A stretch of DNA of 64,000 nt. Source: an uncultured Clostridia bacterium. Lineage in GTDB: Bacteria; Bacillota; Clostridia; UBA1381. The position numbers and the translations under genes are program-made. The stretch lies in contig CAKSSN010000004.1 in NCBI GenBank assembly GCA_934489015.1, positions 84,242 to 148,241 of the forward strand. The letters run 5' to 3'. Positions 45,758-54,128 of this stretch are shown in pieces. Each line of letters opens with the position of its first letter. Position 1 is the first letter of the stretch. The notes below the pieces were generated by a model. It did not search any database and was not told the origin of the DNA. It saw only the letters and a program-made list of their open reading frames with translations.

Positions 45758-46861
45758 GTAACCGCAGTTTGGGAGAACATCCCTGTTGTTACTTATACCG
45801 TAACCTTCGATGCCAACGGCGGCTCTGTAACACCCGCAAGCGCAGAAACGACTGCAGAAGGCAAGCTGACCAGCCTGCCTACACCGACACGCAGCAGATA
45901 TTCCTTCGAGGGATGGTATACTGCGGCAAGCGGCGGAACAAAAATCACAACCGATACCGTCTTTAGCGAAAACACAACGGTTTATGCACAGTGGAAATAT
46001 ACCGGCGGAGGCGGTGGCGGCGGAACAACCCGCTATACTGTGTCATTTGAAACAAACGGCGGAAGCAAGGTGTCAAGCAAAACGGTAACGAGAAATACTG
46101 CTGTTACAGAGCCGACAGCTCCGACAAAGGACGGTTACACATTTGCCGGTTGGTATTCCGATAAGGAGCTTAAGACTGCTTATGACTTCTCTGCAAAGGT
46201 AACAAAGAGCTTTACTCTTTATGCAAAGTGGACGGAAAAAGCAACAGAGCCCGATAAACCGACTGAGCCGGTTGAGCCGACAGAGCCTACTGCTCCGGAA
46301 TGGGAAAATCCGTTTACTGATGTTAAGAAAAGCGACTGGTTCTACACAAATGTTGAATATGCAGTTAAAAACAAACTAATGAACGGAACAACGGCTACAA
46401 CATTTGCGCCGAATGAACCTCTCACCCGAGCAATGCTTGTTGCAATACTTTACCGTGCGGAGGGTGAGCCTGCTGTTAACAAGAGCATTCCGTTTAGTGA
46501 TGTTGCCGCAAACGCATATTACGCAAATGCGGTTATATGGGCACAGCAGAATGGCATTGTAAACGGCGTTACGGAAAACGAGTTTGCTCCAAACAGCAAT
46601 ATCACCCGTGAGCAGATTGCGGCAATTATGTTTAGATATGCAAAATACAAGGGATATGACGTAAGTGTCGGTGAAATCACAAACATTCTTTCCTACACCG
46701 ACGCAGAAAGCATTTCCGAGTATGCAATTTCCGCTATGCAGTATGCAGTCGGAAGCTGTTTGATGAAAGGTAAAACAGAAACCTCAATCAATCCTCAGGA
46801 TAATGCAACAAGAGCCGAAATTGCGGCAATACTTCAAAGATTTATTGAAGCAAACAAGTAA
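45740..46861 (+). pseudogene. 3' fragment of a surface protein with InlB-type repeats and three SLH domains
   Basis: About 373 codons without a signal peptide, ribosome site or promoter. An open ATG at 45704 lies in recombinase sequence. It begins inside a repeat (NLTVTAVWEN), followed by two Listeria-Bacteroides/Flg_new repeats (YTVTFDANGG ... FEGWYT, YTVSFETNGG ... FAGWYS) and a Thr/Pro/Glu linker with PTEP repeats. Three SLH repeats follow (FTDVKKSDWFYTNVEYA, FSDVAANAYYANAVIWA and ILSYTDAESISEYAISAMQYA). Such modules end large cell-wall proteins. The 5' part was lost at the junction with the recombinase relic. Its coding bias is intact, so the loss may be recent. Confidence 0.72.
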
Positions 46862-46875
46862 ATAAACAGTATGCC

Positions 46876-46889
46876 AAGCGGAAACGCTT
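46876..46889 (+). other. Small GAAA-loop hairpin after the SLH fragment
   Basis: AAGCG-GAAA-CGCTT, 14 bp after the stop. Weak terminator candidate. Confidence 0.3.
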
Positions 46890-46970
46890 TACTTCGTTAA
46901 CATTTTGTATAAACACTATAATTGTATATTGGCAGATTTATATAATATTTATGAAATCTCGAAGATTATA

Positions 46971-46999
46971 TTGCAAAAAGATATAAAATGTGTTATAAT
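46971..46999 (+). promoter_or_regulatory. Promoter of the HTH gene and possibly the two-component genes
   Basis: TTGCAA, 17 bp, TATAAT, about 40 bp before the ATG at 47039. Confidence 0.65.
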
Positions 47000-47038
47000 A
47001 AAATTGTTAAATGCAAAATTAAAGAGGGAGTCATAGTT

Positions 47039-47251
47039 ATGTCTGATAATATAAGTTACAAAAAATTATGGAAACTTCTCATTGATAATGATATCAAGAC
47101 CGGTGCGGAGCTAAGTCAAAAGGCGAAAATAGCGCCGAGTACAATATCAAAAATGAGGCAGGACAAATACGTGTCCATGGAGGTGCTTGTAAAGCTTTGC
47201 AGGTATTTTAACTGCACATTTGATGATATCGTTGAAATAGAAAAAAATTGA
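47039..47251 (+). CDS. Small Cro/C1-type HTH protein
   Basis: 70 residues from ATG 47039 (GAGGGAG 8 nt upstream). XRE-type helix-turn-helix (GAELSQKAKIAPSTISKMRQ, then SMEVLVKLCRYFNCTFDDIVE), the YozG-like small regulator group. No other domain. It stands at the start of the accessory island and reads toward the histidine kinase 73 bp on. It could regulate its own promoter or the island; no target is visible. Confidence 0.85.
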   Translation: MSDNISYKKLWKLLIDNDIKTGAELSQKAKIAPSTISKMRQDKYVSMEVLVKLCRYFNCTFDDIVEIEKN

Positions 47252-47324
47252 AATATGTGTGATAAGATATGTTATGCACTAAACATATGACATATTTATT
47301 TTACACAGCAGAGGAGAAACATAT

Positions 47325-48650
47325 ATGCCGAATTTTAATGAAATGAGACTGCTTAATGGTTTTTTACTTGTGTTTTCTGTGTTGGTTACACTTTTTTTGC
47401 TGATTGGATCTGTTACAGATGTCAACCGTACAAGAACGTTTATGAAGCACTTTATTATATTGTTGATTTCAAATTTGTTTATGCAGTTAGGTGAGGCGGG
47501 TATCTGGTTTTTTGGGGGTGTACCCGAAAATGTTACCGTACTTAATGTTTCGGCATTAATGTCGTTTGTTTTTAGTTATGTTTTGATAGCAAGCTATGCC
47601 TATTGCTTACTGTATTTTGTGCGTGAAAAAAAGACGGTTTCATTATTACCTGGCCATATTATTGCAGGGGTATGTTGTTTTTTCATTATCCTATCGATAG
47701 TGTCGTTTTTTAACGGTATATTTTTCTCCTATGATGCGTGCGGCAATTTTGTATACGGCCCTCTGTATGTCCTTGTCAGGGTATTTGATTTGATCGGAAT
47801 AATTTGGGAAATATTGCTTGTTTTAAGGTATAAAAAAATACTGACTCTGCGTGTGACATTGTTTTTGATTACTTTTACTGTATTACCGCTTGCGGCCATG
47901 AGTCTGCAGTTTCTTTGGGATCCTACACCCGAATATCTTGCTACAACTTTATCTCTTGTTGTCATCTATATTTTGTTTCACAGAGAAATTGCAAATCGGT
48001 TGATAGAGAATGAAAAGCAGCTTGCCAAGGCGGAAAAACAGCTTTATGAAAGCCGTATTTCTGTTATGCTTTCTCAGATACAACCTCATTTTTTATATAA
48101 TTCTTTGAATGCAATCAGGGGTCTGTGCCGCAAAGATCCGGAACAGGCAAGGGAAGCAATAGGCAGTTTTGCGGAATATCTGCGCGGAAATATGGATTCA
48201 CTGAATAAAAGAGAGCCTATCCCTTTTATCCGGGAACTTTCGCATATAGAGAATTATTTGAAACTGGAAAAGTTTCGTTTTGGTGATGAACTGAAGGTTA
48301 ATTATGATATAAAAGAAAAAAACTTTTTTATCCCTGCTTTAAGCGTGCAGCCACTGGTGGAAAATGCTGTAAAACATGGCATATGCGAAAAGGAAAACGG
48401 CGGCACACTGACACTGAAAGCATATCGTGACGGAGAATATATTGTAATTGAAGTGAGCGATGACGGAATTGGATTTGATGCGGAAAAATTAATCAGTGAG
48501 GATAAAGAACGATCACATATCGGAATTCAGAATACGAGAGAGCGCCTAAAGCAGATGATTGGTGCATCTCTTACAATAGAAAGCTTGCCAGGAAAAGGAA
48601 CTGTCGCTAAGATACGATTCATACCGAAAGAGAATACGGAGGATAATTAA
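47325..48650 (+). CDS. 7TM sensor histidine kinase, LytS/YpdA (HPK7-8) type
   Basis: 441 residues. Seven membrane segments in residues 8-225 (7TM receptor-type sensor), then a His-kinase domain with SQIQPHFLYNSLNAIRGLC (phospho-acceptor His in QPHFLYN) and an ATPase domain with LSVQPLVENAVKHGI (N box) and VSDDGIGFDAEK (G1) and HIGIQNTRERL (G2). Senses an unknown signal at the membrane and phosphorylates the response regulator encoded 1 nt downstream. GAGGAG lies 8 nt before the ATG. Base composition is more AT-rich than flanking genes. Confidence 0.92.
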   Translation: MPNFNEMRLLNGFLLVFSVLVTLFLLIGSVTDVNRTRTFMKHFIILLISNLFMQLGEAGIWFFGGVPENVTVLNVSALMSFVFSYVLIASYAYCLLYFVREKKTVSLLPGHIIAGVCCFFIILSIVSFFNGIFFSYDACGNFVYGPLYVLVRVFDLIGIIWEILLVLRYKKILTLRVTLFLITFTVLPLAAMSLQFLWDPTPEYLATTLSLVVIYILFHREIANRLIENEKQLAKAEKQLYESRISVMLSQIQPHFLYNSLNAIRGLCRKDPEQAREAIGSFAEYLRGNMDSLNKREPIPFIRELSHIENYLKLEKFRFGDELKVNYDIKEKNFFIPALSVQPLVENAVKHGICEKENGGTLTLKAYRDGEYIVIEVSDDGIGFDAEKLISEDKERSHIGIQNTRERLKQMIGASLTIESLPGKGTVAKIRFIPKENTEDN

Positions 48651-48651
48651 A

Positions 48652-49467
48652 ATGCATATATTAGTGGTTGATGATGAAGAATTAGCGCTTGCGGAATTAA
48701 CGCATGAACTCAAAATAGTATTTCCGAATGCTGCATTGCATGGATACAGAAATCCAAAAGAAGCAATAGAATACGCCGCTGCTTTATCGGCGGAAGGAGA
48801 TGTGTTTTCCTATGCGTTTTTAGATATAAAAATGCGCGGAATGAGCGGATTGGAGCTTGCAAGACAGCTTAAAATCATTTTTCCTAAGGTTAATTTGTTT
48901 TTTTGTACGGCATACAGTGAATATGCAATCGACGCATTCGGAATGTTTGCAAAGGGATATTTAAAGAAGCCGGTGGCGGCTTCCGAGATAAAAAGAGTCC
49001 TTGACGAAATGGTAACGGACTGGTCTTTGGAAAAGACTGAGGAGCCATGTGATATCCGAGTTCAGACCTTCGGAAATTTTGAAGTATTTGTAAAAGGCAA
49101 GCCGGTTATTTTTGAAAGAGAAAAATCCAAGGAACTTTTGGCATATCTTGTGGACAGGCACGGTGCAGCGGTTACAACGGAACAAATTGCAGTTGTGCTG
49201 TGGGAGGATATACCGTATGACCGTAAATTAAAGAACCGTGTTACGGCAACCATCGCTGCGCTTAAAAACTCTTTGAGAGCGGCAGGCATTGAGGATATTC
49301 TTATAAAAACATGGAACCATCTTTCTTTGGAAATATCAAAAATTAAATGCGACGCTTATGATTATGAAAAATGGGATGCTGTTGCAGTAAATTCGTTTCA
49401 CGGGGAGTATATGCTCAATTATTCTTGGGCGGAATTTACTACGGGAAGGTATTCGCAAATGAAATAA
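48652..49467 (+). CDS. Response regulator with SARP-like DNA-binding domain
   Basis: 271 residues. The receiver domain (1-122) has an intact acidic pair (VVDDEE), phosphorylatable Asp58 (AFLDIKM) and Lys (KKP near 103). From about residue 127 follows a winged-helix domain of the OmpR/SARP kind: VQTFGNFEVFVKGKPVIF, KSKELLAYLVDRHGAAVTTE, LWEDIPYDRKLKNRV and ALKNSLRAAG. The bacterial transcriptional activator (BTA) helical domain that usually follows in SARPs is short. Likely activator of the two island promoters at 49611-49643 and 58892-58922, whose box spacing fits this class. Partner of the 7TM kinase. Confidence 0.88.
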   Translation: MHILVVDDEELALAELTHELKIVFPNAALHGYRNPKEAIEYAAALSAEGDVFSYAFLDIKMRGMSGLELARQLKIIFPKVNLFFCTAYSEYAIDAFGMFAKGYLKKPVAASEIKRVLDEMVTDWSLEKTEEPCDIRVQTFGNFEVFVKGKPVIFEREKSKELLAYLVDRHGAAVTTEQIAVVLWEDIPYDRKLKNRVTATIAALKNSLRAAGIEDILIKTWNHLSLEISKIKCDAYDYEKWDAVAVNSFHGEYMLNYSWAEFTTGRYSQMK

Positions 49468-49500
49468 AAGACATGGCAAAGCTCTTTACTATATATTTTC

Positions 49501-49535
49501 AAAAGCAGTAAGACGAAAAATCTTGCTGCTTTTTT
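49501..49535 (+). terminator. Terminator of the two-component operon
   Basis: 13-bp stem (AAAAGCAGTAAGA with one wobble), 7-nt loop, followed by a T run. 34 bp after the response-regulator stop. Confidence 0.82.
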
Positions 49536-49610
49536 GTATACATGATACAAAAATACATCAGTTTTTCGGCAAAATTTTTTTGATAATTTTTTTAAAAAAA
49601 TATTATTTTT

Positions 49611-49643
49611 CGTGTCCTTTCGTTGTCCTTTGGTTTGTATAAT
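49611..49643 (+). promoter_or_regulatory. Island promoter P1 with tandem 11-bp operator
   Basis: TGTCC at 49613-49617 and again at 49624-49628 (11 bp period, in CGTGTCCTTTC and GTTGTCCTTTG), then 9 bp and TATAAT at 49638-49643. There is no good -35 hexamer; the boxes occupy that place, as expected for an activator-dependent promoter. The same architecture is repeated at 58892-58922. Start near 49650; the first ATG is at 49701. Confidence 0.68.
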
Positions 49644-49700
49644 AAGATTTGTAAGTTCAGAATGTCTATATTTTTGATTATTCAACGGGAGGTTGTCACA

Positions 49701-50057
49701 ATGCTTATATTACTGGTGGAAAATAACATAGATGAACTGAGAAATTTACAACGATATGTTTCGGAATGTTATACAGGCAGTGATATTGTTCCTTTTTCGG
49801 ATTCGTCTGATGCAATGCAGTTTATTCAATCGGACAGATTTTCGATTGACTTGTGCTTTACAAAAATAATGATGCCGTCTGTTTCGGGGTTCAAAATCGC
49901 AAAGGAATTAAAGATAAAAAATCCGTATGTGAAAATAGTATTTATGGAAGATACTCCCGAATACGCCGGCGAAGCGTGGAAATATGGCGCTTCGGATTAC
50001 ATTGTCACACCGGTCACAAAAGCGGCGGTCAATCACGCTAAAATTGCCTGCGGTTAA
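49701..50057 (+). CDS. Degenerate single-domain receiver protein
   Basis: 118 residues from ATG 49701 (GGGAGG 9 nt upstream); the frame is open farther left without a ribosome site. CheY-like fold throughout (LILLVENNIDELRNLQRYV, IMMPSVSGFKIAKELKIKNP, YGASDYIVTPV). The phospho-acceptor Asp, expected just before IMMP, is Lys55 (DLCFTKIMMP). The acidic pair is Glu-Asn, the switch Thr/Ser is replaced (VFME), and the beta-5 Lys-Pro is Thr103-Pro. It should not be phosphorylated in the normal way and may be a constitutive binding module. First gene of the nine-gene run from P1. Confidence 0.82.
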   Translation: MLILLVENNIDELRNLQRYVSECYTGSDIVPFSDSSDAMQFIQSDRFSIDLCFTKIMMPSVSGFKIAKELKIKNPYVKIVFMEDTPEYAGEAWKYGASDYIVTPVTKAAVNHAKIACG

Positions 50058-50071
50058 AGGTGGTGATAAAG

Positions 50072-50644
50072 TTGGAAAAAATATTGTTTGTAAACGCTTG
50101 CGTTAGGGAAAATTCACGAACGCTTGACATAGCAAAAATCGTTCTTGAAAAATTAAACAACGCATATACAGAGGTGAATTTGCAAAAAACGGATTTGAAG
50201 CCGCTTAATCGAGAAAGCCTTGATATAAGAGAAAAGCTAATTTTGCAGGGCGATTTTTCGGATACTATGTTCAGCTTGGCAAAGGACTTTGCCGCAGCGG
50301 ATACTATCGTGATTGCCGCTCCTTACTGGGATTTAGCGTTTCCGGCGCTTTTGAAAATATATCTTGAGCAGATAACGGTCTCAGGAATCACATTTCGGTA
50401 TGCAAAAGGCGTTCCGCAGGGCTTATGCCGTGCAAAACGGCTGATTTATGTAACAACCGCAGGCGGAATAATCTATGATAATTTCGGCTTTGAATATGTA
50501 AAGGCACTTGCTCAGAAGCTTTACGGAATCGGTGAAGTCCTGTTTTTCAAGGCGGAAAATCTGGATATAGACGGAAATGATGTAAATGATATTTTGCGGA
50601 GGGCAAAATCCGATGCTGAAAAGATATTGAGAGGGGCACCGTAA
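50072..50644 (+). CDS. NAD(P)H:FMN oxidoreductase-like flavodoxin-fold protein
   Basis: 190 residues from TTG 50072, which stands 7 nt after AAAGGTGG, a near-consensus ribosome site. Flavodoxin-like fold of the AzoR/NQO-type family: ILFVNACVRENSRT at the N-terminus (FMN phosphate loop), IVIAAPYWDLAFPALLKIYLE and VTTAGGIIYDNFGFEYVK. Likely reduces quinones or azo compounds with FMN, or buffers redox stress. Lies between the degenerate receiver and adenine deaminase with 14-nt and 1-nt gaps. Confidence 0.83.
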   Translation: MEKILFVNACVRENSRTLDIAKIVLEKLNNAYTEVNLQKTDLKPLNRESLDIREKLILQGDFSDTMFSLAKDFAAADTIVIAAPYWDLAFPALLKIYLEQITVSGITFRYAKGVPQGLCRAKRLIYVTTAGGIIYDNFGFEYVKALAQKLYGIGEVLFFKAENLDIDGNDVNDILRRAKSDAEKILRGAP

Positions 50645-50645
50645 T

Positions 50646-52343
50646 TTGAAAACTCTTATAAAAAACGGTAATGTAATAAATGTGTTTACCGGGGAGATTG
50701 AAAAGATAAATATTCTGATAGAAAACGAAACAATTATCGGCACCGGGGATTACTGCGATGCAGATGCCGACATTGTAAATGATGTAAAGGGAAAATACGT
50801 ATGCCCGGGCTTTATAGACGGTCACATTCATATAGAAAGCACGATGCTTCTGCCGTCTGAGCTTGCAAGGGTATGTGTACCGCACGGGACCACGTCAATC
50901 GTTGCGGATCCCCACGAAATCGCCAATGTCTGTGGGAACACCGGCATTGCCTATATGCTTGTGGCAAGCGAGAACATACCGCTTAATGTGTATATTATGC
51001 TCCCGTCATGTGTTCCGGCAACAGGATTTGATGAATCGGGTGCAGTTCTTAGAAGTGATGATTTAGAGCCGTTTTATGAGCATCCGCGTGTACTCGGTCT
51101 TGCAGAAATGATGAATTACCCGGGTGTACTTGCAGATGACAGCGAGGTGCTTGCAAAAATTGCAGCAGCGAAAAAGAGAAGGCTTAAAGTAAACGGGCAT
51201 GCACCTCTGCTTTCTGGCAAAAACTTAGATAAATACATTGCAGCAGGTATTAGTGATGACCATGAATGTTCATCTTTTGATGAAGCCCGTGAGAGGATTC
51301 GTAAGGGACAATGGGTTATGATCCGAGAGGGAACGTCTGCACGAAATCTTGACGGCTTAATCAATCTTTTTGATGAGCCGTATGCACGCCGCTGTATTCT
51401 TGTTACCGACGATAAACATCCGGCGGATTTGCTGCAAAACGGACATATTGACAGTATTATCCGCAAGGCTGTTCAGCAAGGGAAAAGCGCAATTACAGGC
51501 ATACGGATGGCGACGATTCAGGCGGCGCAGTGCCTCGGGATTGAAAACAAAGGTGCGGTTGCACCGGGCTATGCGGCAGATTTATCGGTGTTAAACGACC
51601 TTGAAACGGTTGATGTCAGCGATGTTTACTTAGCGGGGAAAAAGGTTGTTGACAACGGGACTATGACTGATTTTAAAGTGCCTTTGGTAAGAAATGGCAT
51701 CGAAAAGGTTGTAAGAAACTCATTTTATATGCAAAAACTTACTGTACAGAGCTTTTATATTGAGCCTTGCGGCAAGCGGTGCCGTGTGATTAAGGTGATT
51801 CCCGGACAACTGCTCACGGAAGAATGGATTACGGATATTGATTTTGACAAAGGCAACGGAATTGATGTGAGCCGTGACATACTAAAACTTGCAGTAGCGG
51901 AAAGACATCTGAACACCGGGCATATCGGATTAGGCTTTATAACGGGAATAGGACTTCAGAAAGGCGCGATAGCCTCATCGGTATCCCACGACTCCCATAA
52001 TCTTGTAATAATCGGCACGAATGAGGAGGACATGGCGATTGCAGGCAATCGTATACGGGAGCTGGGCGGCGGTTGTGTTGCTGTGACTGACAGCACTGTA
52101 ATGGCGGAGGTTCCTCTGCCTGTAGCGGGACTTATGAGCGAGCTGTCTGCGTCGGAAGCTGCCCGGCAAAACGCATTGCTGCGCAGAGCGGTTTATGACA
52201 TGGGAGCAGATAATGCTATTGAGCCGTTTATGAGTATGGCATTTATGAGTCAGCCGGTTATTCCAAATCTAAAAATGACAACAAAAGGCTTGATAAATGT
52301 CAATAAACAGGAACTTGTTTCTCTGTTTACTGAAGATAAATGA
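50646..52343 (+). CDS. ade: Adenine deaminase
   Basis: 565 residues starting at TTG 50646, one nt after the previous stop. Amidohydrolase-type metal site GFIDGHIHIESTMLLPSEL, then VADPHEIANV, GHAPLLSGKNLDKY, DDHECSSFDEA and TDDKHPADLLQNGHID. The C-terminal adenine deaminase domain has HLNTGHIGLGFITGIG and ASSVSHDSHNLVIIGTNEEDM. Converts adenine to hypoxanthine and ammonia. Its place in front of a nucleoside-phosphorylase-like protein and alarmone enzymes suggests processing of adenine released by the next product; this is inference. Confidence 0.94.
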   Translation: MKTLIKNGNVINVFTGEIEKINILIENETIIGTGDYCDADADIVNDVKGKYVCPGFIDGHIHIESTMLLPSELARVCVPHGTTSIVADPHEIANVCGNTGIAYMLVASENIPLNVYIMLPSCVPATGFDESGAVLRSDDLEPFYEHPRVLGLAEMMNYPGVLADDSEVLAKIAAAKKRRLKVNGHAPLLSGKNLDKYIAAGISDDHECSSFDEARERIRKGQWVMIREGTSARNLDGLINLFDEPYARRCILVTDDKHPADLLQNGHIDSIIRKAVQQGKSAITGIRMATIQAAQCLGIENKGAVAPGYAADLSVLNDLETVDVSDVYLAGKKVVDNGTMTDFKVPLVRNGIEKVVRNSFYMQKLTVQSFYIEPCGKRCRVIKVIPGQLLTEEWITDIDFDKGNGIDVSRDILKLAVAERHLNTGHIGLGFITGIGLQKGAIASSVSHDSHNLVIIGTNEEDMAIAGNRIRELGGGCVAVTDSTVMAEVPLPVAGLMSELSASEAARQNALLRRAVYDMGADNAIEPFMSMAFMSQPVIPNLKMTTKGLINVNKQELVSLFTEDK

Positions 52344-52357
52344 AAGGTGGGAAGTGT

Positions 52358-53134
52358 ATGACGGCATACAATTACGCAGCTGCGCTTATTACAGTTACAG
52401 ATACGGAAACAACAGTGCTCAGACATATATATGAGAATTGGAAAGAACTACGGTTTGACAAAGATAATCAGACTTATTATGAGGCCACCTTTGAGAGAAA
52501 TGGGAAAAGTTATAAGGTTGTCACAGCACAGCAGAATGAAATGGGTATGACGGCAGGAGCAGTGCTTTCCATGAAACTGATTGAGCATTTCCGTCCGAGG
52601 TATCTCATAATGCCGGGAATAGCAGCAGGAGTTGCTTTGGAGCATATGGAGGAGCAGATTTACGGCGATGTTGTGGCGGCAGATGTTATCTGGAACTATT
52701 CATCCGGAAAATTTGTAAGTCCGGATAAAGCAGATATTAAATTCGGCGAGCTCGGCTTTATTCCGCGTCCGACAGTGGTAAAGATGAAGGACGAGATCAA
52801 AGAGTATGTTTTAAAAGCGGCACAGAGTGGGGAAAACCAATGTCATGTTTACATTGGACTGATGGCAAGTGGCAGCGCGGTGATAGCCAACAGTGAAATA
52901 CTGAACAAGCAAATACGCTCACAGTTTCAGCATACAGCAGGATTGGATATGGAGGCTTATGCTGTTGCCTATGCTGCAGAAAATGCGATCGAACCGAAGC
53001 CAGATGCGATTATCGTAAAAAGCGTCTGCGATTATGCTGACAGCAGAAAATCGGATAAATATCAGAAGTTTGCGGCGTATACAAGCTCAGAATTTGCAAA
53101 GCTGCTCTTCGAAAAGTTTCTGCCGCTTGACTAA
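52358..53134 (+). CDS. Nucleoside phosphorylase/nucleosidase superfamily protein
   Basis: 258 residues from ATG 52358 (AAAGGTGG 8 nt upstream). PNP/UDP phosphorylase fold: YLIMPGIAAGVALEH (phosphate or ribose loop), the AGLDMEAYAVAYAAEN motif (catalytic-type Glu as in MTA/SAH nucleosidases) and SVCDYADSRKSDKYQ (Asp of the purine site). An N-terminal QQNEMGMTAGAV replaces the usual segment. Expected to cleave or bind a purine nucleoside or nucleotide. It is not a standard MtnN by sequence. Proteins of this superfamily are known as effectors in nucleotide-signal defence systems. Next to RelA/SpoT and SAH genes. Confidence 0.82.
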   Translation: MTAYNYAAALITVTDTETTVLRHIYENWKELRFDKDNQTYYEATFERNGKSYKVVTAQQNEMGMTAGAVLSMKLIEHFRPRYLIMPGIAAGVALEHMEEQIYGDVVAADVIWNYSSGKFVSPDKADIKFGELGFIPRPTVVKMKDEIKEYVLKAAQSGENQCHVYIGLMASGSAVIANSEILNKQIRSQFQHTAGLDMEAYAVAYAAENAIEPKPDAIIVKSVCDYADSRKSDKYQKFAAYTSSEFAKLLFEKFLPLD

Positions 53135-53155
53135 ATACAGTGAGGTGCGTATCGA

Positions 53156-54112
53156 ATGAGTATAAAAACAAGAAAATTTGCCGACGACGGTTGGGGAATA
53201 TGGATAGACGGAGACGACAGAAGTACGGTTTATTTAAACGAATGGATCAATCCTAAAGGCAAAAGCTATGTTGATATCGGCGTCAGAATTTACGGTGCGA
53301 AAAAAGCAAATGATCTTAATATTTATGTTCCGTTTGAAATAACCGAGCATGAAATAGCAGACTTATCCGTGGAACTGTCGGACGACAATATTCTGCGCGG
53401 ACTGTTTAATACCAATGGTATTGTTGATGCTGAAAAAAATGAGTATACATCAGATCTAAAGTATGATGGGCGTACGGTAAGCCTTATCAATCTGTCAAAA
53501 GAAATTTTAAAGGCAAAACGTGTGGCGGAAGGAACCGTGATCACGGCAGCACTTAATAAAATACAACAACATATAACAAGCGATGAAGCATATGTGATAT
53601 TCAGAATACCTCATCGCACATTGGATGAAGTATTCACACCGCAAATGAATGTCAGAGGCAGTATAGAGCGTCTGAAGGAGCTTATTTCAAGTCCGGTCGT
53701 TATGCAGAAGTACGGATATTCCATACGCATTAACGAGGCAAGGCTGCTCCCGACAGAAATTAATAAAATTGAAGTATTACATCAGCAGAGAATACGTAAA
53801 GCACTTGTTACCATTTCGATTGATGAAGAATATGAGCTGAATGATTCTAATTGTTACCGTATAAGGCGATTAGAGGAGGACTTATACATAAACTATGCGC
53901 CGCCCGGCTATGACTGCTCTGATGTTATCACATATCAGTGGGTGGAGGAACGGGACAAGAACATGAAGGCACATTACAACTTTTATTTTGATATTGTGCA
54001 TAGTAAAATCAGTCAAAACAGTGTGCTTTTGTATGTGCTTATTATGTTACTTACAGCGGTAGCCGGAAATGCGATTTATGGTTTGATACGAAATATAATT
54101 ATGCTTTTATAG
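53156..54112 (+). CDS. Unknown protein with C-terminal membrane anchor
   Basis: 318 residues. I do not recognise the family. No signal peptide. Residues about 10-110 look beta-rich (FADDGWGIWIDGDD, YVDIGVRIYGAKKANDLNIY); residues about 110-275 are mixed with charged helices. The chain ends in one hydrophobic helix (about 290-317, SVLLYVLIMLLTAVAGNAIY), so it is probably tail-anchored with its bulk in the cytoplasm. It is flanked at 21 and 16 nt by the nucleosidase-like and RelA/SpoT genes, which makes it a likely part of the same system, perhaps a membrane effector or receptor. Confidence 0.8.
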   Translation: MSIKTRKFADDGWGIWIDGDDRSTVYLNEWINPKGKSYVDIGVRIYGAKKANDLNIYVPFEITEHEIADLSVELSDDNILRGLFNTNGIVDAEKNEYTSDLKYDGRTVSLINLSKEILKAKRVAEGTVITAALNKIQQHITSDEAYVIFRIPHRTLDEVFTPQMNVRGSIERLKELISSPVVMQKYGYSIRINEARLLPTEINKIEVLHQQRIRKALVTISIDEEYELNDSNCYRIRRLEEDLYINYAPPGYDCSDVITYQWVEERDKNMKAHYNFYFDIVHSKISQNSVLLYVLIMLLTAVAGNAIYGLIRNIIMLL

Positions 54113-54128
54113 TAAGGAGGAATGACGC

